DNA of 64,000 bases, taken from NCBI RefSeq assembly GCF_035621355.1, contig NZ_CP141769.1:1798001-1862000 (forward strand), in the 5' to 3' direction. The translations under genes and the position numbers were made by a program. The notes beneath the pieces are model-generated. The model searched no databases, had not been told where the DNA came from, and saw nothing but the letters and a program-made list of their open reading frames with translations. How positions within the stretch are numbered: position 1 is the stretch's first letter; each line of letters opens with the position of its first letter. Of this stretch, positions 1-10,300 are shown piece after piece. The stretch is from Thiobacillus sp. SCUT-2. GTDB lineage: Bacteria; Pseudomonadota; Gammaproteobacteria; Burkholderiales; Thiobacillaceae.

Positions 1-1504
1 GATACAGGCCCTTGACGTTCAGGCTCTGGAAATCGTCGCCGCGCGTGATGCGCACCGGCGACGAGGTGCGCGTCTCAACGCCGGTGAGCACAGCGTCCTT
101 CATTGCGAAACCCTGGATCTGCTTGTCGAAGGCCGGCAGCGCCTCGCGGATCGCCTCGATCGCAAACGGCGGCAGTGCGGTCGCGAGGTCGGTCAGATGC
201 ACGCCCGGCTTGTAAGACGGTTCGACGCTGCCCAATTCCGTGGACGGCTTGCCTGCGAGGAAGTCGCCGACCAGCTGCCCCGGCGCCTGATAGTCGCCGC
301 CGCCGAGCACGAAGGCGCGCGCTTCGAGTTCGCGCTGCAGCCGGATGCCGGCGAGCGGATCGTCGCCGGGGAAATCCGCCGGCGTGATGCCGACGACGAT
401 GCCGGCGTTGGCGTTGCGCTCGTTGCGCGAATACTGGCTCATGCCGTTGGTCACGACTCGCCCCGGCTCCGAGGTCGCCGCCACGACGGTGCCGCCGGGA
501 CACATGCAGAAGCTGTAGACCGTGCGCCCGTTCTTGGCGTGATGCACCAGCTTGTAGTCGGCCGCACCGAGCAGCGGATTGCCGGCGTTCGGCCCCAGCC
601 GCGCGCGGTCGATCAGCGACTGCGGGTGCTCGATGCGGAAGCCGATCGAGAACGGCTTGGCCTCCAGGTGCACGCCGCGTGCATGCAGCATCTCGAAGGT
701 GTCGCGCGCGCTATGGCCGAGCGCGAGCACGACGTGGCGGCTCTTCAAGGTCTCGCCGCTGGCGAGCACGACCCCGGCGACCCGGCCGTCCTCGATCAGC
801 ACATCGGTCACGCGCTGCTCGAAGCGGATCTCGCCGCCCAGCTGCTCGATCTCGTGGCGCATGGCCTCGACCATGGACACGAGGCGGAAGGTGCCGATGT
901 GCGGCTTCGACACATACAGGATCTCTTCCGGTGCGCCCGCCTTGACGAACTCGGTCAGGACCTTGCGCCCGAGATGGCGCGGGTCCTTGATCTGGCTGTA
1001 GAGCTTGCCGTCGGAGAAGGTGCCCGCTCCACCCTCGCCGAACTGCACGTTGGACTCGGGGTTGACCACCTTCTTGCGCCACAGCCCCCAGGTGTCCTGG
1101 GTGCGCTCGCGCACCGCCTTGCCGCGCTCGAGCACGATGGGCTTGAATCCCATCTGGGCGAGGACAAGCGCGGCGAAGATGCCGCAGGGGCCGAAGCCGA
1201 CGACGAGCGGACGCTCATCGAGGCTGTCCGGCGCGTGGCCGACGAAGCGGTAGTCCATGTCCGGCGACGGCCTCACATGCGCATCGTTGCGGAATTTCTT
1301 CAGCAGCGCCGCCTCGTTCGCCACCTCGACGTCGACCGTGTACACGAGCAGCAGCGCGTGCTTCTTGCGTGCGTCATAGGCACGCTTGAAGATGCGGACG
1401 GCGAGCAGGGCGTCGTCGCGGACCCCGAGGCGCTGCAGGATCGCCGCACGCAAGGCCTCGGGCGGATGGTCGAGCGGCAGCTTGATTTCAGTCAGTCGCA
1501 GCAT
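1..1504 (-). CDS. FAD-dependent dehydrogenase (COG2509-like), 3' end beyond window
   Basis: The reading frame starts at the ATG at 1504 and stays open to the left edge, so about 501 residues are visible and the C-terminus is missing. Near residue 80 is a dinucleotide-binding motif (VVGFGPCGIFAAL), preceded by an N-terminal domain of about 75 residues, and a long FAD-binding body follows with SDGKLY and FGEGGAGTFSDG-type motifs. This matches the uncharacterised COG2509 flavoproteins, proposed NAD(P)/FAD-dependent dehydrogenases whose substrate is unknown. The start lies 17 bases inside the preceding gene, so the two are probably co-translated. GC content and codon use look like core chromosome rather than the island to the right. 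Confidence 0.85.
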   Translation of the reverse strand, partial: MLRLTEIKLPLDHPPEALRAAILQRLGVRDDALLAVRIFKRAYDARKKHALLLVYTVDVEVANEAALLKKFRNDAHVRPSPDMDYRFVGHAPDSLDERPLVVGFGPCGIFAALVLAQMGFKPIVLERGKAVRERTQDTWGLWRKKVVNPESNVQFGEGGAGTFSDGKLYSQIKDPRHLGRKVLTEFVKAGAPEEILYVSKPHIGTFRLVSMVEAMRHEIEQLGGEIRFEQRVTDVLIEDGRVAGVVLASGETLKSRHVVLALGHSARDTFEMLHARGVHLEAKPFSIGFRIEHPQSLIDRARLGPNAGNPLLGAADYKLVHHAKNGRTVYSFCMCPGGTVVAATSEPGRVVTNGMSQYSRNERNANAGIVVGITPADFPGDDPLAGIRLQRELEARAFVLGGGDYQAPGQLVGDFLAGKPSTELGSVEPSYKPGVHLTDLATALPPFAIEAIREALPAFDKQIQGFAMKDAVLTGVETRTSSPVRITRGDDFQSLNVKGLY

Positions 1505-2786
1505 GGTGTATCTTCAGGTAGTTCAGCGCCCCCTGTCCCGCGGCACGCCCGCTGGCGAAGCAGGCGGTGAGCAGGTAGCCGCCGGTCGGCGCCTCCCAGT
1601 CGAGCATCTCGCCGGCAACGAACACGCCGGGCAGCGCGCGCAGCATGAGGCTCGCATCCAGCGCCTCGAAGCGCACGCCGCCGGCGCTGCTGATCGCTTC
1701 TTCGATCGGCCGCGCGGCAACGAGCGTGAGCGGCAGCGATTTTATCGCGTGGGCGAGCTGTGCCGGATCATTCAGCGCCGCCTTCGAGAGGATTTCGTGC
1801 AGCAGCGCGACCTTCGCACCCTTCAGCCCGGTACGGCTCTGCAGGTGGCTCGCCAGCGAGCGCGAACCGCGCGGATGCGACACCTCCGCGACGACCCGCT
1901 CCAGCGTCCTGTCCGGCAGGAGGTCGAGTTCGAGCATGACCGCGCCCTGCGCCGCGATGGTGTCGCGCAGCGGGGCAGACAATGCATAGACCAGGCTGCC
2001 CTCGATGCCGGTATCCGACAGCATCAGCTCGCCCTTCCGCTCCTGCAGGCGCCCGGACGCATCGGTGAAGCGCAGCGCAACGGTCTTCAGCGGCTGGCCG
2101 GCAAAGCGGGTTCGCAAATGTTCGCTCCAGCCGCCCGCGACGTCGAAGCCGCAGTTGGACGGCACCAGCGGCGCGATGTCGACACCGCGCTCGGCGAGCA
2201 CCGGCACCCAGGCGGCATCGGAGCCCAGCTTCGGCCAGCTGGCGCCGCCGAGCGCGAGCACCACCGCATCGGCGTTCAGGGCCCGCTCGCCCGCGGGCGT
2301 GGCGAAGCACAGCGCACCCGCCGCATTCCATCCCAGCCAGCGATGGCGCACGTGAAAGCGCACGCCGGCTTCGCGCAGGCGGTGCAGCCAGCCGCGCAGC
2401 AGCGGCGCGGCTTTCATCCCGGTGGGGAACACACGGCCCGACGAGCCGACGCAGGTCTCGATGCCGAGACCGTGGATCCAGTCACGCAACGCGGCTGGAG
2501 GAAAAGCCTCGAGCAACGCGCGGAGGGCCGCGATGCGCCCGCCGTAGCGCGCGACGAAGGACTCAAGGGGTTCGGAGTGCGTGATGTTCATCCCGCCGAT
2601 GCCCGCCAGCAGGAACTTGCGGCCGACGGAGGGCATGGCGTCGTAGACATCGACCTCGGCGCCGCCCTGCGCGAGGACTTCGGCCGCCATCAGACCGGCG
2701 GGGCCGGCACCGATGACGGCGACGCGCTTCCCTACCCGATCATTCCCACTCAATTGTTTCAGAGGCCTTAAAACCCTCATGGGCAC
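1488..2786 (-). CDS. HI0933/PP_4765-type flavoprotein (NAD(P)/FAD-dependent oxidoreductase)
   Basis: This 432-residue protein carries the FAD motif VIGAGPAGLMAAEVL near residue 24, then GRKFLLAGIGGMNITH and a C-terminal GEMLDWEAPTGGYLL block. Those are marks of the HI0933-like (BaiN/PP_4765) flavoproteins, which are soluble enzymes of unclear substrate. Only residues from about 20 on match the family. The first 16 or so codons are read through a guaA-like attachment core (2740-2757) and into island DNA, and no ATG, GTG or TTG exists in frame between that core and the FAD motif. The original start codon was therefore probably replaced when an element inserted, and the ATG at 2786 (or a TTG inside the core) now serves. 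Confidence 0.8.
   Translation of the reverse strand: MPMRVLRPLKQLSGNDRVGKRVAVIGAGPAGLMAAEVLAQGGAEVDVYDAMPSVGRKFLLAGIGGMNITHSEPLESFVARYGGRIAALRALLEAFPPAALRDWIHGLGIETCVGSSGRVFPTGMKAAPLLRGWLHRLREAGVRFHVRHRWLGWNAAGALCFATPAGERALNADAVVLALGGASWPKLGSDAAWVPVLAERGVDIAPLVPSNCGFDVAGGWSEHLRTRFAGQPLKTVALRFTDASGRLQERKGELMLSDTGIEGSLVYALSAPLRDTIAAQGAVMLELDLLPDRTLERVVAEVSHPRGSRSLASHLQSRTGLKGAKVALLHEILSKAALNDPAQLAHAIKSLPLTLVAARPIEEAISSAGGVRFEALDASLMLRALPGVFVAGEMLDWEAPTGGYLLTACFASGRAAGQGALNYLKIHHAATD
2740..2757 (-). other. guaA 3'-end attachment core (attL/attR-like)
   Basis: Read on the minus strand, these 18 bases spell ACA ATT GAG TGG GAA TGA, which translates to TIEWE and a stop. That is the C-terminus of GMP synthetase (GuaA). 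The codons before it (SETIEWE, preceded by unrelated residues) do not continue into GuaA. The 3' end of guaA is a known integration target of tyrosine-recombinase islands, which leave a copy of the core at the far junction. The strand and position, directly ahead of a core-type gene, fit an island junction here. Confidence 0.65.
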
Positions 2787-2887
2787 TAGCTTTCGTTGCT
2801 CTTATCATCACACTTTACCGTCACTTATACCGTCAAAAAATAAACCCTTGCTGGCATGAGGGATGGTCATGTCCAACCAAGTCCGGC

Positions 2888-3553
2888 TTAGCCTCCCGCC
2901 ACGTTAGCCACTCCGAGCAACGTATGGTGCAAGCCAATCGGATCAGACGGCTTTACACGCGTATGTCGGCTGAACCAGGTGTTGGTGTCAACTATCACAG
3001 TCGACTCAAGGTGGTCCCCTGTTCGAGAGACTCGTGTCAGATATGCATTGATGCCTGCAGCTGCCTCTCTCGCCGTACCAGAGAGGACGTAGCCGACCAT
3101 GAATCCAACAGCATGGTTTTCACCATATTTTCCGCTGGCGAACCTGTCGATACCTTCGACGACGTACTCACGGCATAGATGCCTGTCTGAGCCCGCGATC
3201 CGCTTGCATTCAATAATCGCATGAGGATCATGCTCCTGGGTACGCAAGAAAACTTCGATCATCATTAACGGAATGTCGGTACGCCCGTCCGGCAACACCA
3301 CAGTGCTTTTTGATCGAGATTCGGTGCCGGGCAGCACAATAAGCTTCCATGAAGAGTTCTTCAGCGCATTGCGCATCCCGTCGCGCAGGCGTTCTGTCAT
3401 GAGCACCTCGCCAGCGTCGGTATTCACATCTACGGCTGTATCCGCTTGCTGCCAACCCGCATTGACCGTTAGCAGAATTGCGGCAACAACCTCGGGCGCC
3501 AACTCGATGAACTCTCTGCCGAGTGCAGGAGGAGTCTCATACGGAATCCTCAA
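2888..3553 (-). CDS. PD-(D/E)XK nuclease-like protein in an HTH/methyltransferase operon
   Basis: The product has 221 residues and no family is recognised with certainty. The middle reads GRTDIPLMMIEVF, then about 10 residues, then AIIECKRI. This spacing of an Asp, a beta strand and an E-x-K is what a PD-(D/E)XK nuclease core shows. The start codon is TTG at 3553, overlapping the stop of the methyltransferase gene (TTGA), so translation is coupled. As third gene after an HTH regulator and an adenine methyltransferase, it is the obvious candidate for the cutting subunit of a restriction-like system. The role is inferred; the nuclease signature is weak but seen. Confidence 0.55.
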   Translation of the reverse strand: MRIPYETPPALGREFIELAPEVVAAILLTVNAGWQQADTAVDVNTDAGEVLMTERLRDGMRNALKNSSWKLIVLPGTESRSKSTVVLPDGRTDIPLMMIEVFLRTQEHDPHAIIECKRIAGSDRHLCREYVVEGIDRFASGKYGENHAVGFMVGYVLSGTAREAAAGINAYLTRVSRTGDHLESTVIVDTNTWFSRHTRVKPSDPIGLHHTLLGVANVAGG

Positions 3554-6513
3554 ACGTCGCCCCCTAAGAAGCTCTCCGCGACGACCGTATCGGCATCCTC
3601 CAGAGCTGCAACGCGCATCCAGTGACGTCGAGCTGCCGGTTTGATAATCACCAGCTCATTGCGTCCGTGAACGCGTAGCTCTCGCTCGGCGCTGAGGGCG
3701 GTCGCAATCTTTACTTTCAAGCGCTGACCAATTCGCGTAAGCATGTCGTGTAATTCGCCTTGAGGGTTCACTAAACTTATAGTCGCCTCGCCTGGCCCGT
3801 CTTCCACGACAAAGCGCACGACGCGCAGGGCCGCCCCCCTCGGTAGATCCATCACTTCGGCGCGCATGTGCCGCTTATTGCGGGCCGAGAACCAACCATT
3901 CATTACAGACAGGAAAGTCTGGGCATACGCCACCATTTCGGATCTACTATCCGACGGGACTACGGAGGCCTCACGACCATCCTCCCACTGCCATCCAGCG
4001 CGCAGAAGCCCATCTAGAACGACAACGCGGTCAGCGTCACTAAGCTCGTAGAGATCGAAGACTGCCTCATCCACGGCGTTCCACTCTTGTGCGCCAATCT
4101 CCTGCTTTCGCAGCACCTTCTCCAAGTCCAGCAAGCGCCGTCCAGCCGGAGACTTTGCGGAGGCACGCAAATCAGGAACCGGCAGAAACCCGACATCGCG
4201 CATCAACAACTTTCGCTTATAGATACCGAATTCGGAGGCCGTCAAGCCGAAGAACCACGATGCGAGCGCGGAACTCAAGATTGCAGCGAGCAGATGCGCC
4301 GATTGCTTGTGGCTCGAAGGTAATGACGCAGCGAAGAAAGAATCCGTAAACACAACATCACGATTGGCGACCGCAACCAAAGCTCGCGGGTGCCCTACCA
4401 CCATCTCTTTGACGATCAACAAGGGGGCTCGGTACGTGTCACGTGAGCGTGGCCACTGAGCCGACGATTGGTCGTATATCGGCAAATTGTTGGGAATATG
4501 GAAGTGCTGCATGTCGTTGGTCTGCAGGAATTCCAGGCCCTTCATTTCGCTCGCGTCACGCGTCTGCTTCGCTGGCTTGCCTTGAGTCAATCCATCACTG
4601 AACTTAGTATCAAGCAACGCGAACTGGTCACTCAGACTTTGGTGTGTCGATGTCAATTCCGCCAGTAGCAAGAGATCACGGCGGCGGCCTACGGCAGCAG
4701 CCTTCAACTTGAGCGGCTGCCTCTCGATCTCCTCCAGGCTCAACTCGATGACATCGCTTGGGGCCACCTCGAACGAATGGGTTCTGGCACCGCTGGGCGT
4801 CCAGGGAATCTGAACGACCGTCACCTGATCTGCTCTCTGCTTCGGGCGGTGACGCGCAAAGAGCACCACAGCTGGCATCGTTGCGGTTGCGAAGAGCCAA
4901 CTGCACAAATTGGACAGGTTAACCAGTGTGACGGGGGCCAACGCGCGCATGAGGTGCAGAGCCGCCGCCATGCCTGTACCGCTGCGGCTAAAAAACGGTG
5001 TTGCGCTGAGAATGACGCCGAAGCGAGTCTGGTCATGCGCGAACTCTGTCGCCCGCAACACGAAGTCCAAACCTTCCCCCCGCGGCTGCGCAGGGACGCC
5101 CGCAGTTCTAGTCTTGCGCCGTACTTCAGTTCCTGCCTGACCTTTGAAGCTCCAAGGCGGATTGCCTACGATCAAATCGAATTGCTTTAAGCCGGTGGGC
5201 GTCGTTAATACGGCCTTTCCATCAGCATGACGTTCTACGCTCCGAGCGTCGCCAATAAGCAACGTCTTGCCAATCAGAGGCCGGAACTTCAGAGACTGCG
5301 GCGGCTGGGGATCGGGGTCCAGTTCAAGCGCAGCCAAGTACAAACTGAATGCTGCCACGCGAATGGCAGCTTCGCTGATGTCTACCCCATACACTTGTTC
5401 ATACAACGTTGAGCGGATTACTTCCCGAGTAGGTGGCTGTCCCTCGGTACGTAGATAGACCAAGCGCCGCAACGCCTCGACCAGGAAAACGCCAGATCCG
5501 CAAGTCAAATCTAGTACAGACTCCTGTCCCGACAGTCCATCCATTACCTCATCGAGGACCAAGGAAACGACGGACAGTCGCGTGTAGTGCACGCCGTTTC
5601 GTAACGCCTCGGTGCGTTGCCCGCCTATGCCTGGTTCGGCATGCGCGAACTGTTCGTAGATCGAGCTAATCAGTTCAACGGGAATCACATCGAACTGATA
5701 AGGAAAGAAATTGAGCTGGCCGCTTTGAGGATCAACCGCTTCCAGGAACTCAGCGACGCGCTTCAAATGATGGGTGGCCGGCGTCGTCTCCACCGACGAA
5801 GGGGGGAACATGTCGCCATTGAAGGTCTGAGCCAACCAGGCAAACAGCTGTGCTGTCGCAGACCTGTCCCGCAGGATCGCCGGTAAGACCGTATACCCAC
5901 ACGCCCTTTTCAGACGTGTGGCACTGACAATTTGCCGATCGATCAGGTACTGGGTAAAGATCACCCGCCCGATCAAGGCCTGAGCCGCACTTCGTGCCAA
6001 TTTTCCATCGACGAGATCGTGCTCAAGAGAAGCAAGGTCGGACAGAAGCCTCTGATCAACACTGGTCTTGCGATCGACGGTTGGCACCTGTGTCCAGAAT
6101 TGACCCGTCTCGATCGCCAATCGGCCGGCCAGCTCGTCCAACTGCTGAAGAGACTTCTCAATGTTTTCGAAGCGACGGATCAAGTGCCTCTGCGCATCGC
6201 CATCCTTCACAGGCGCGCCAAAACCGTTGTACAGGTCGATGCGTTGCGGAGAAATAACCCACAGCAACGGCGCGAACCCTTCATTCCACACTTCTCGCCG
6301 CCACTGGCTGACTAAATCCTCGGAAGGCACACTCTGCTCGAACTTGAAATAGATGGTCAGCGACGATGCGCTACGCCAGAGCGCGTCGGGAGTGAAGACG
6401 CGGCCACGCCGTGACGACTGCGCCTCGGCGCCAAGCCGAAGTCCGGCTGCGGGCTGACCGTCCGGTAAGTAGCCAGTTGCCGCGAGTACCTGTTCGAGCG
6501 TTGCACTGTTCAC
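3550..6513 (-). CDS. N6-adenine DNA methyltransferase, type IIG/BREX-like architecture
   Basis: This 987-residue protein starts with GTG at 6513, with an AGGAG ten bases upstream, overlapping the preceding stop (GTGA). Residues 1-300 form an uncharacterised N-terminal domain. Motif I (LDLTCGSGVFL) is near 335, the acidic motif II region (YGVDISEAA) near 370, and the catalytic NPPW near 452, which marks N6-adenine methylation. The final 400 residues would hold target recognition and a C-terminal domain. The enzyme would transfer a methyl group from SAM to adenine in DNA. No nuclease motif is seen in the N-terminus, unlike single-chain type IIG enzymes, and the next gene may supply it. Confidence 0.8.
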   Translation of the reverse strand: MNSATLEQVLAATGYLPDGQPAAGLRLGAEAQSSRRGRVFTPDALWRSASSLTIYFKFEQSVPSEDLVSQWRREVWNEGFAPLLWVISPQRIDLYNGFGAPVKDGDAQRHLIRRFENIEKSLQQLDELAGRLAIETGQFWTQVPTVDRKTSVDQRLLSDLASLEHDLVDGKLARSAAQALIGRVIFTQYLIDRQIVSATRLKRACGYTVLPAILRDRSATAQLFAWLAQTFNGDMFPPSSVETTPATHHLKRVAEFLEAVDPQSGQLNFFPYQFDVIPVELISSIYEQFAHAEPGIGGQRTEALRNGVHYTRLSVVSLVLDEVMDGLSGQESVLDLTCGSGVFLVEALRRLVYLRTEGQPPTREVIRSTLYEQVYGVDISEAAIRVAAFSLYLAALELDPDPQPPQSLKFRPLIGKTLLIGDARSVERHADGKAVLTTPTGLKQFDLIVGNPPWSFKGQAGTEVRRKTRTAGVPAQPRGEGLDFVLRATEFAHDQTRFGVILSATPFFSRSGTGMAAALHLMRALAPVTLVNLSNLCSWLFATATMPAVVLFARHRPKQRADQVTVVQIPWTPSGARTHSFEVAPSDVIELSLEEIERQPLKLKAAAVGRRRDLLLLAELTSTHQSLSDQFALLDTKFSDGLTQGKPAKQTRDASEMKGLEFLQTNDMQHFHIPNNLPIYDQSSAQWPRSRDTYRAPLLIVKEMVVGHPRALVAVANRDVVFTDSFFAASLPSSHKQSAHLLAAILSSALASWFFGLTASEFGIYKRKLLMRDVGFLPVPDLRASAKSPAGRRLLDLEKVLRKQEIGAQEWNAVDEAVFDLYELSDADRVVVLDGLLRAGWQWEDGREASVVPSDSRSEMVAYAQTFLSVMNGWFSARNKRHMRAEVMDLPRGAALRVVRFVVEDGPGEATISLVNPQGELHDMLTRIGQRLKVKIATALSAERELRVHGRNELVIIKPAARRHWMRVAALEDADTVVAESFLGGDV

Positions 6514-6983
6514 GCCCTGCTCCTGATGGCTTCAGGCGGAAAAGGTAATGCTACTTGGCTTGGTACCAGCATGACAGGCAGCATATGCTGCTGAAGTCGC
6601 GCGATCAGCGGGGTGAGCGGGATAGCAAAGGCCGGTTGAGCCCCGGCACCAACGCTCCAAGTCCCCAATTCATGAAAACTGGCCCCAGTCGCTGTAACGA
6701 GCACAACGCCACCATCCAGTACTTGGGCACTGGCGTCAGCCAGCAGCCTGAACAGCGCATCCACGCCGGAACTCACCGTGCCAATATGGACACCTAGCGA
6801 CCTCACCAGTTCGTTTGTGACGGCCAAACCCAGCAAGTCGGCAAAACTGAAGCGTGCCGCTTTCCCTGTCTTGGTTGCCAAGTACGGAACAGTCTTCCGC
6901 CAATGCCGCACCGTCTCTACAGACACGCCAGTAAGGGCGCGCATCTGATCCTGAGTGTACTGAATGGCTATGATTGTAGGCAT
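6510..6983 (-). CDS. MerR-like helix-turn-helix regulator, first gene of the methyltransferase operon
   Basis: Residues 5-70 give a helix-turn-helix of the MerR/phage-regulator kind (QMRALTGVSVETVRHWRKTV, then FADLLGLAVTNELV). The remaining 90 residues resemble the ligand or partner half of small MerR-like proteins. An upstream TTG at 6998 is in frame, but the ATG at 6983 is preferred. The perfect palindrome GTTGTCGACAAC sits five bases upstream of that ATG, suggesting the protein represses its own operon. Its end overlaps the methyltransferase start by four bases, and the three genes form one transcript. A role as controller of a restriction-modification system is inferred. Confidence 0.65.
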   Translation of the reverse strand: MPTIIAIQYTQDQMRALTGVSVETVRHWRKTVPYLATKTGKAARFSFADLLGLAVTNELVRSLGVHIGTVSSGVDALFRLLADASAQVLDGGVVLVTATGASFHELGTWSVGAGAQPAFAIPLTPLIARLQQHMLPVMLVPSQVALPFPPEAIRSRA

Positions 6984-6987
6984 TTCC

Positions 6988-6999
6988 GTTGTCGACAAC
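6988..6999. promoter_or_regulatory. Palindromic operator candidate
   Basis: GTTGTCGACAAC is a perfect 12-base palindrome directly upstream of the HTH gene start. A bound repressor here would cover the ribosome binding region and the transcription start area. Confidence 0.45.
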
Positions 7000-7309
7000 T
7001 AGAAAACCTGTGTATTCTTGCATATGAAGCAGTTACCCGCAACGAGAATCAAGGCGGCTGCCGTATCCGCCGCCTCTGCCTGCAATAGGCACGGCTAGGT
7101 TTGCAACGGTGGGCGACGGAGCTGCCACGTCCCCAAGTAAGACATGACATGATCGGATCGGGAACCCGTCACTCGCTTGCGCAGTTCCTAGAACTTCAGG
7201 AACCTTCCGTTTGGCGACCGACCACCACTGCCCGTATGGCAGTTCACCGTCTTCACCTCACGACCACTAGCTTTCACCAGGTACGTCCGCAAGTTGTTCT
7301 TCGCGCATG
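7000..7309. other. Non-coding spacer between two defence modules
   Basis: These 310 bases hold no credible gene. A GC hairpin (GGCGG ... CCGCC, about 7051-7070) could end a transcript. The minus strand must contain the promoter of the HTH-methyltransferase operon near 7000-7060 (AT-rich CTTCATATGCAAGAATACAC), but no consensus boxes stand out. Confidence 0.4.
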
Positions 7310-10300
7310 TTAGGCGCCAGACAGGTCGTCAGGCCCAAGATATGCGAGTTCGATCTTGCTCACATCTTGAGAAACTTGAGCGCGCACTAGACCCGCCCTT
7401 CCGGGATTAAGCGCGGCCTGCACTGTGCCCAGCGGCGTACCATCAGCCGAGAGCACGCTGGGCTGACCGGCCCAGTGATGGATATGGACGGGCGTGTCGG
7501 GCGGCGGCGGGACGCCAAACCATGTCACGGCTGCCCTGTACCGACGATCCGCCCAGGTTCGGCTGTCGCGCGGGTTGAAGCTTTGCGCGAACTCCGTCCA
7601 CATCGCCTTTGTCTCTGGGGTCGGCCAATCGGGCTGTGCGCTCCATGCGGCGACGGCTTCAGAACTGAGCCACTGCCGAAGCTCCTGGCCCGTCCGGAAG
7701 GTTGCACCGGTGTCGATGACGGCCTTGATAGCGCCGAGCCTTGAACTATACCCCGCCTGAATGAGGATGGACGCGGAGCGGTTTAACGTTCCGGTTTCCA
7801 CGGCAGGCACTGCCAAACCGAGCTCATAGACATCGAGTGGAAAATCATCGATGGTGTCGCCGTTGGCGGCCGCACGAACGCGAAGAGCCTCCATTGCCCA
7901 CGGCAGACGATAGACGAGTCCACCTTCAATGAACTGCAGTGTCTCCGACTCTAGACCGGCAGCGATGCCGAAGAGAGGCTGGCCGAGAAGCCAAGCGCGG
8001 ACGATGTCGCGCCAATTGGCCGGCATGGGATCAGGCGTGAAGGGATAGAAGGCGAAGACGCGTTCGGCGATAGCCGTAATCGTGGCGATCGCCTCCTCGG
8101 CATCGTCATTCAGGATGGCTCCATTGGCCTGAATCAGAAGAAGGTTGGCGTCCGCTGCGATGGCGTCCAGCGCCTGTCCGGTTTCCAACCCGACGCCAGC
8201 CAGGAAATAGCCTCGGCGGCTCGCGGCGGTCGATTGATTCCAGATAAGCCGACTGCGCGAAGCAAGGCCCGCCTTAAGAACCTGCTGTACCTGCTCGTTC
8301 TGCCTCAGAAGTCGGCGGTGCCAGAGAGATGATTGCAGGATATCGTCCAGCGCGGCCTCGATCCCATCGTCCGGAATATCATTTTCGCCGATGAGGCTGA
8401 GGACAGCCGTGTCGAGCGTTGCGACGTGCCGTTCCCAATTCGCAAGGGCGCGCTCACGGTCCTCGGGCTTCTCGTTCGCGACCTCAGGGAAGGTCCACTC
8501 TGTAGCGTTGTTCGCGACATACTCGATGAGCTGGTTCAGGTCTCCACCGATGTGAGCGTTCATCCGGGACAGCAGCGCCGCGACTAGCTGCACCAGCCCG
8601 CTCTCCATGTTGCGCGCACCGAGATCGTTTATGAGCGATTCCCAGTTTCTCCGCTTCTTTGCAATTTCGTCGAACATCGGGAAGAGTACGATGCCTTCCA
8701 CATCGACATAGGCCCGTCCGGCCCGTCCAATCACGTTCTTGAACTCGGATATCTCAATCCGTTCGCCGGCGCGATGGAGGGAATGCATAACCACGGCCGT
8801 AGCCGACAGGTTGAGACCTTGCGCTAGAGTCGGTGACGAAATGGTGACCTTGAGAACGTTGTCGCGCAGCAGGCTCTCGACCTCCTTGCGGTAGGCTGTT
8901 GGCAAGGCGCCATGGTGCAGCGCCACACCGAGGCGCAGGCATTTGAGGATGGCGCTATCCGGCCCGAGCCATTCCTCGCCAAGCGCAATCGCGGTGTTGA
9001 GCACAGCAGTATCTGCCTCCAGCAACGAGCGCAACGCGCCGCGCCCATGAAGATCGACGATCACTCCAGCAAACGGCTCGACGCTGCGCCGTTCCGGGCA
9101 GAAGATAAGGACTGTTTGCCCATCCTCGACAAGCCGCCAAGCCGTTGCCAGGCAGAGCTCGCGCTGATCGCACGGGAATAGCTTAGTTCGACGACGCTTG
9201 GGCGGCACCCAGGTCGGCGGCGCCGATCCGGTGAGGAACCGCTGGACCCAGGGCCGTTCTTCGCCAACGCGCAGATTCAGGCGCGCAGTAGGCGATGCCC
9301 AAACTACCTCGCCGAACCGCAGCCGCGTCGGACGCCAGTCGTGCTTTATCAGGCCGCCCGGATGGTCGCGGCGCAGCCATCCAGCGAAGTCATCGAGCTG
9401 GTCGCCGTCGGGGAGAATCGCCGATAGGCACACGATTCGCCGTTCATGCGCATCCGCACGACGAAGAAGCCTCTGGATTTGCACCTCGTAGCGGACCTCG
9501 CGCTCGTTGAGGCCGATCATGTGACCCTCGTCGAAGACGAGCAGGCCGACGTCATCGAGAAGGGATGGATCATTGCGAAGCGCAAAGTCGAGCTTCTCCG
9601 GCGTCGCGACAACGATATCGCGCTCGCGGATCGCGTCCTCATCGAAGCCGCTAACCCCGATGCTGCCGTAGAGTGCGGAGACCGTCTTCCCAAGCGGGCC
9701 GAAGGTCCGCTGCAGCGTCGTTTCGGTCTGGGCGGACAGCGCGCGCAGCGGCGTGACAAAGACCACTCGCTTTCCGCTGGCCAGACAGCGCAAGATGCAT
9801 AGTTCGGCGATACGTGTTTTGCCGGCACTGGTGGGCAGCGAGACAACCAGATCATCCGACCGGTCAACCGCGCGGATAGCCGCCTCGATCTGAGAAGGCC
9901 ACAGATCCACCTCGGCTTTAGAGCGCTGCTGCAACAGGGCGATGAAAAGCTCGCGAAGTCGAGGCCAGTCGGCCGCCTCGCCACCCACTGGTTGGAGCGG
10001 CACCCTTTCATGGAAAGTGCTCGACCAGAGGTCAGAAAGAAGGTGGATGGCGATGCGATACACCCACCATTGCGGAAGCATGTTCATCTCGCTACAGATG
10101 GAAAGCCCCGTACGGAGTCGCTCCAGCGCTTGGTCAAGCAGCGGTTGCTCGCCACGTTCGAGCGCGATCAGGAATAGAGCCATCGCCGACATAAAGGTGT
10201 CGACTAGCGCTGTATCCAAGCCTTCGAAGAGAAAATCGTTGCCATCCGTCAATTCAGCCGCCGCCTCGATTTGATTGAGGCTGGCTTGAATTCCCGCCGC

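Noticed and set aside
197-2771. Long plus-strand frames opposite the two flavoprotein genes (to 1570 and 1386-2771)
   Set aside because: They are antisense to genes with clear FAD motifs, lack protein-like composition and result from high GC in the third codon position.
2888-6999. BREX or DISARM assignment of the methyltransferase operon
   Set aside because: No PglZ, BrxL, BrxC or DrmA/B/C homologue is nearby; only a methyltransferase is shared.
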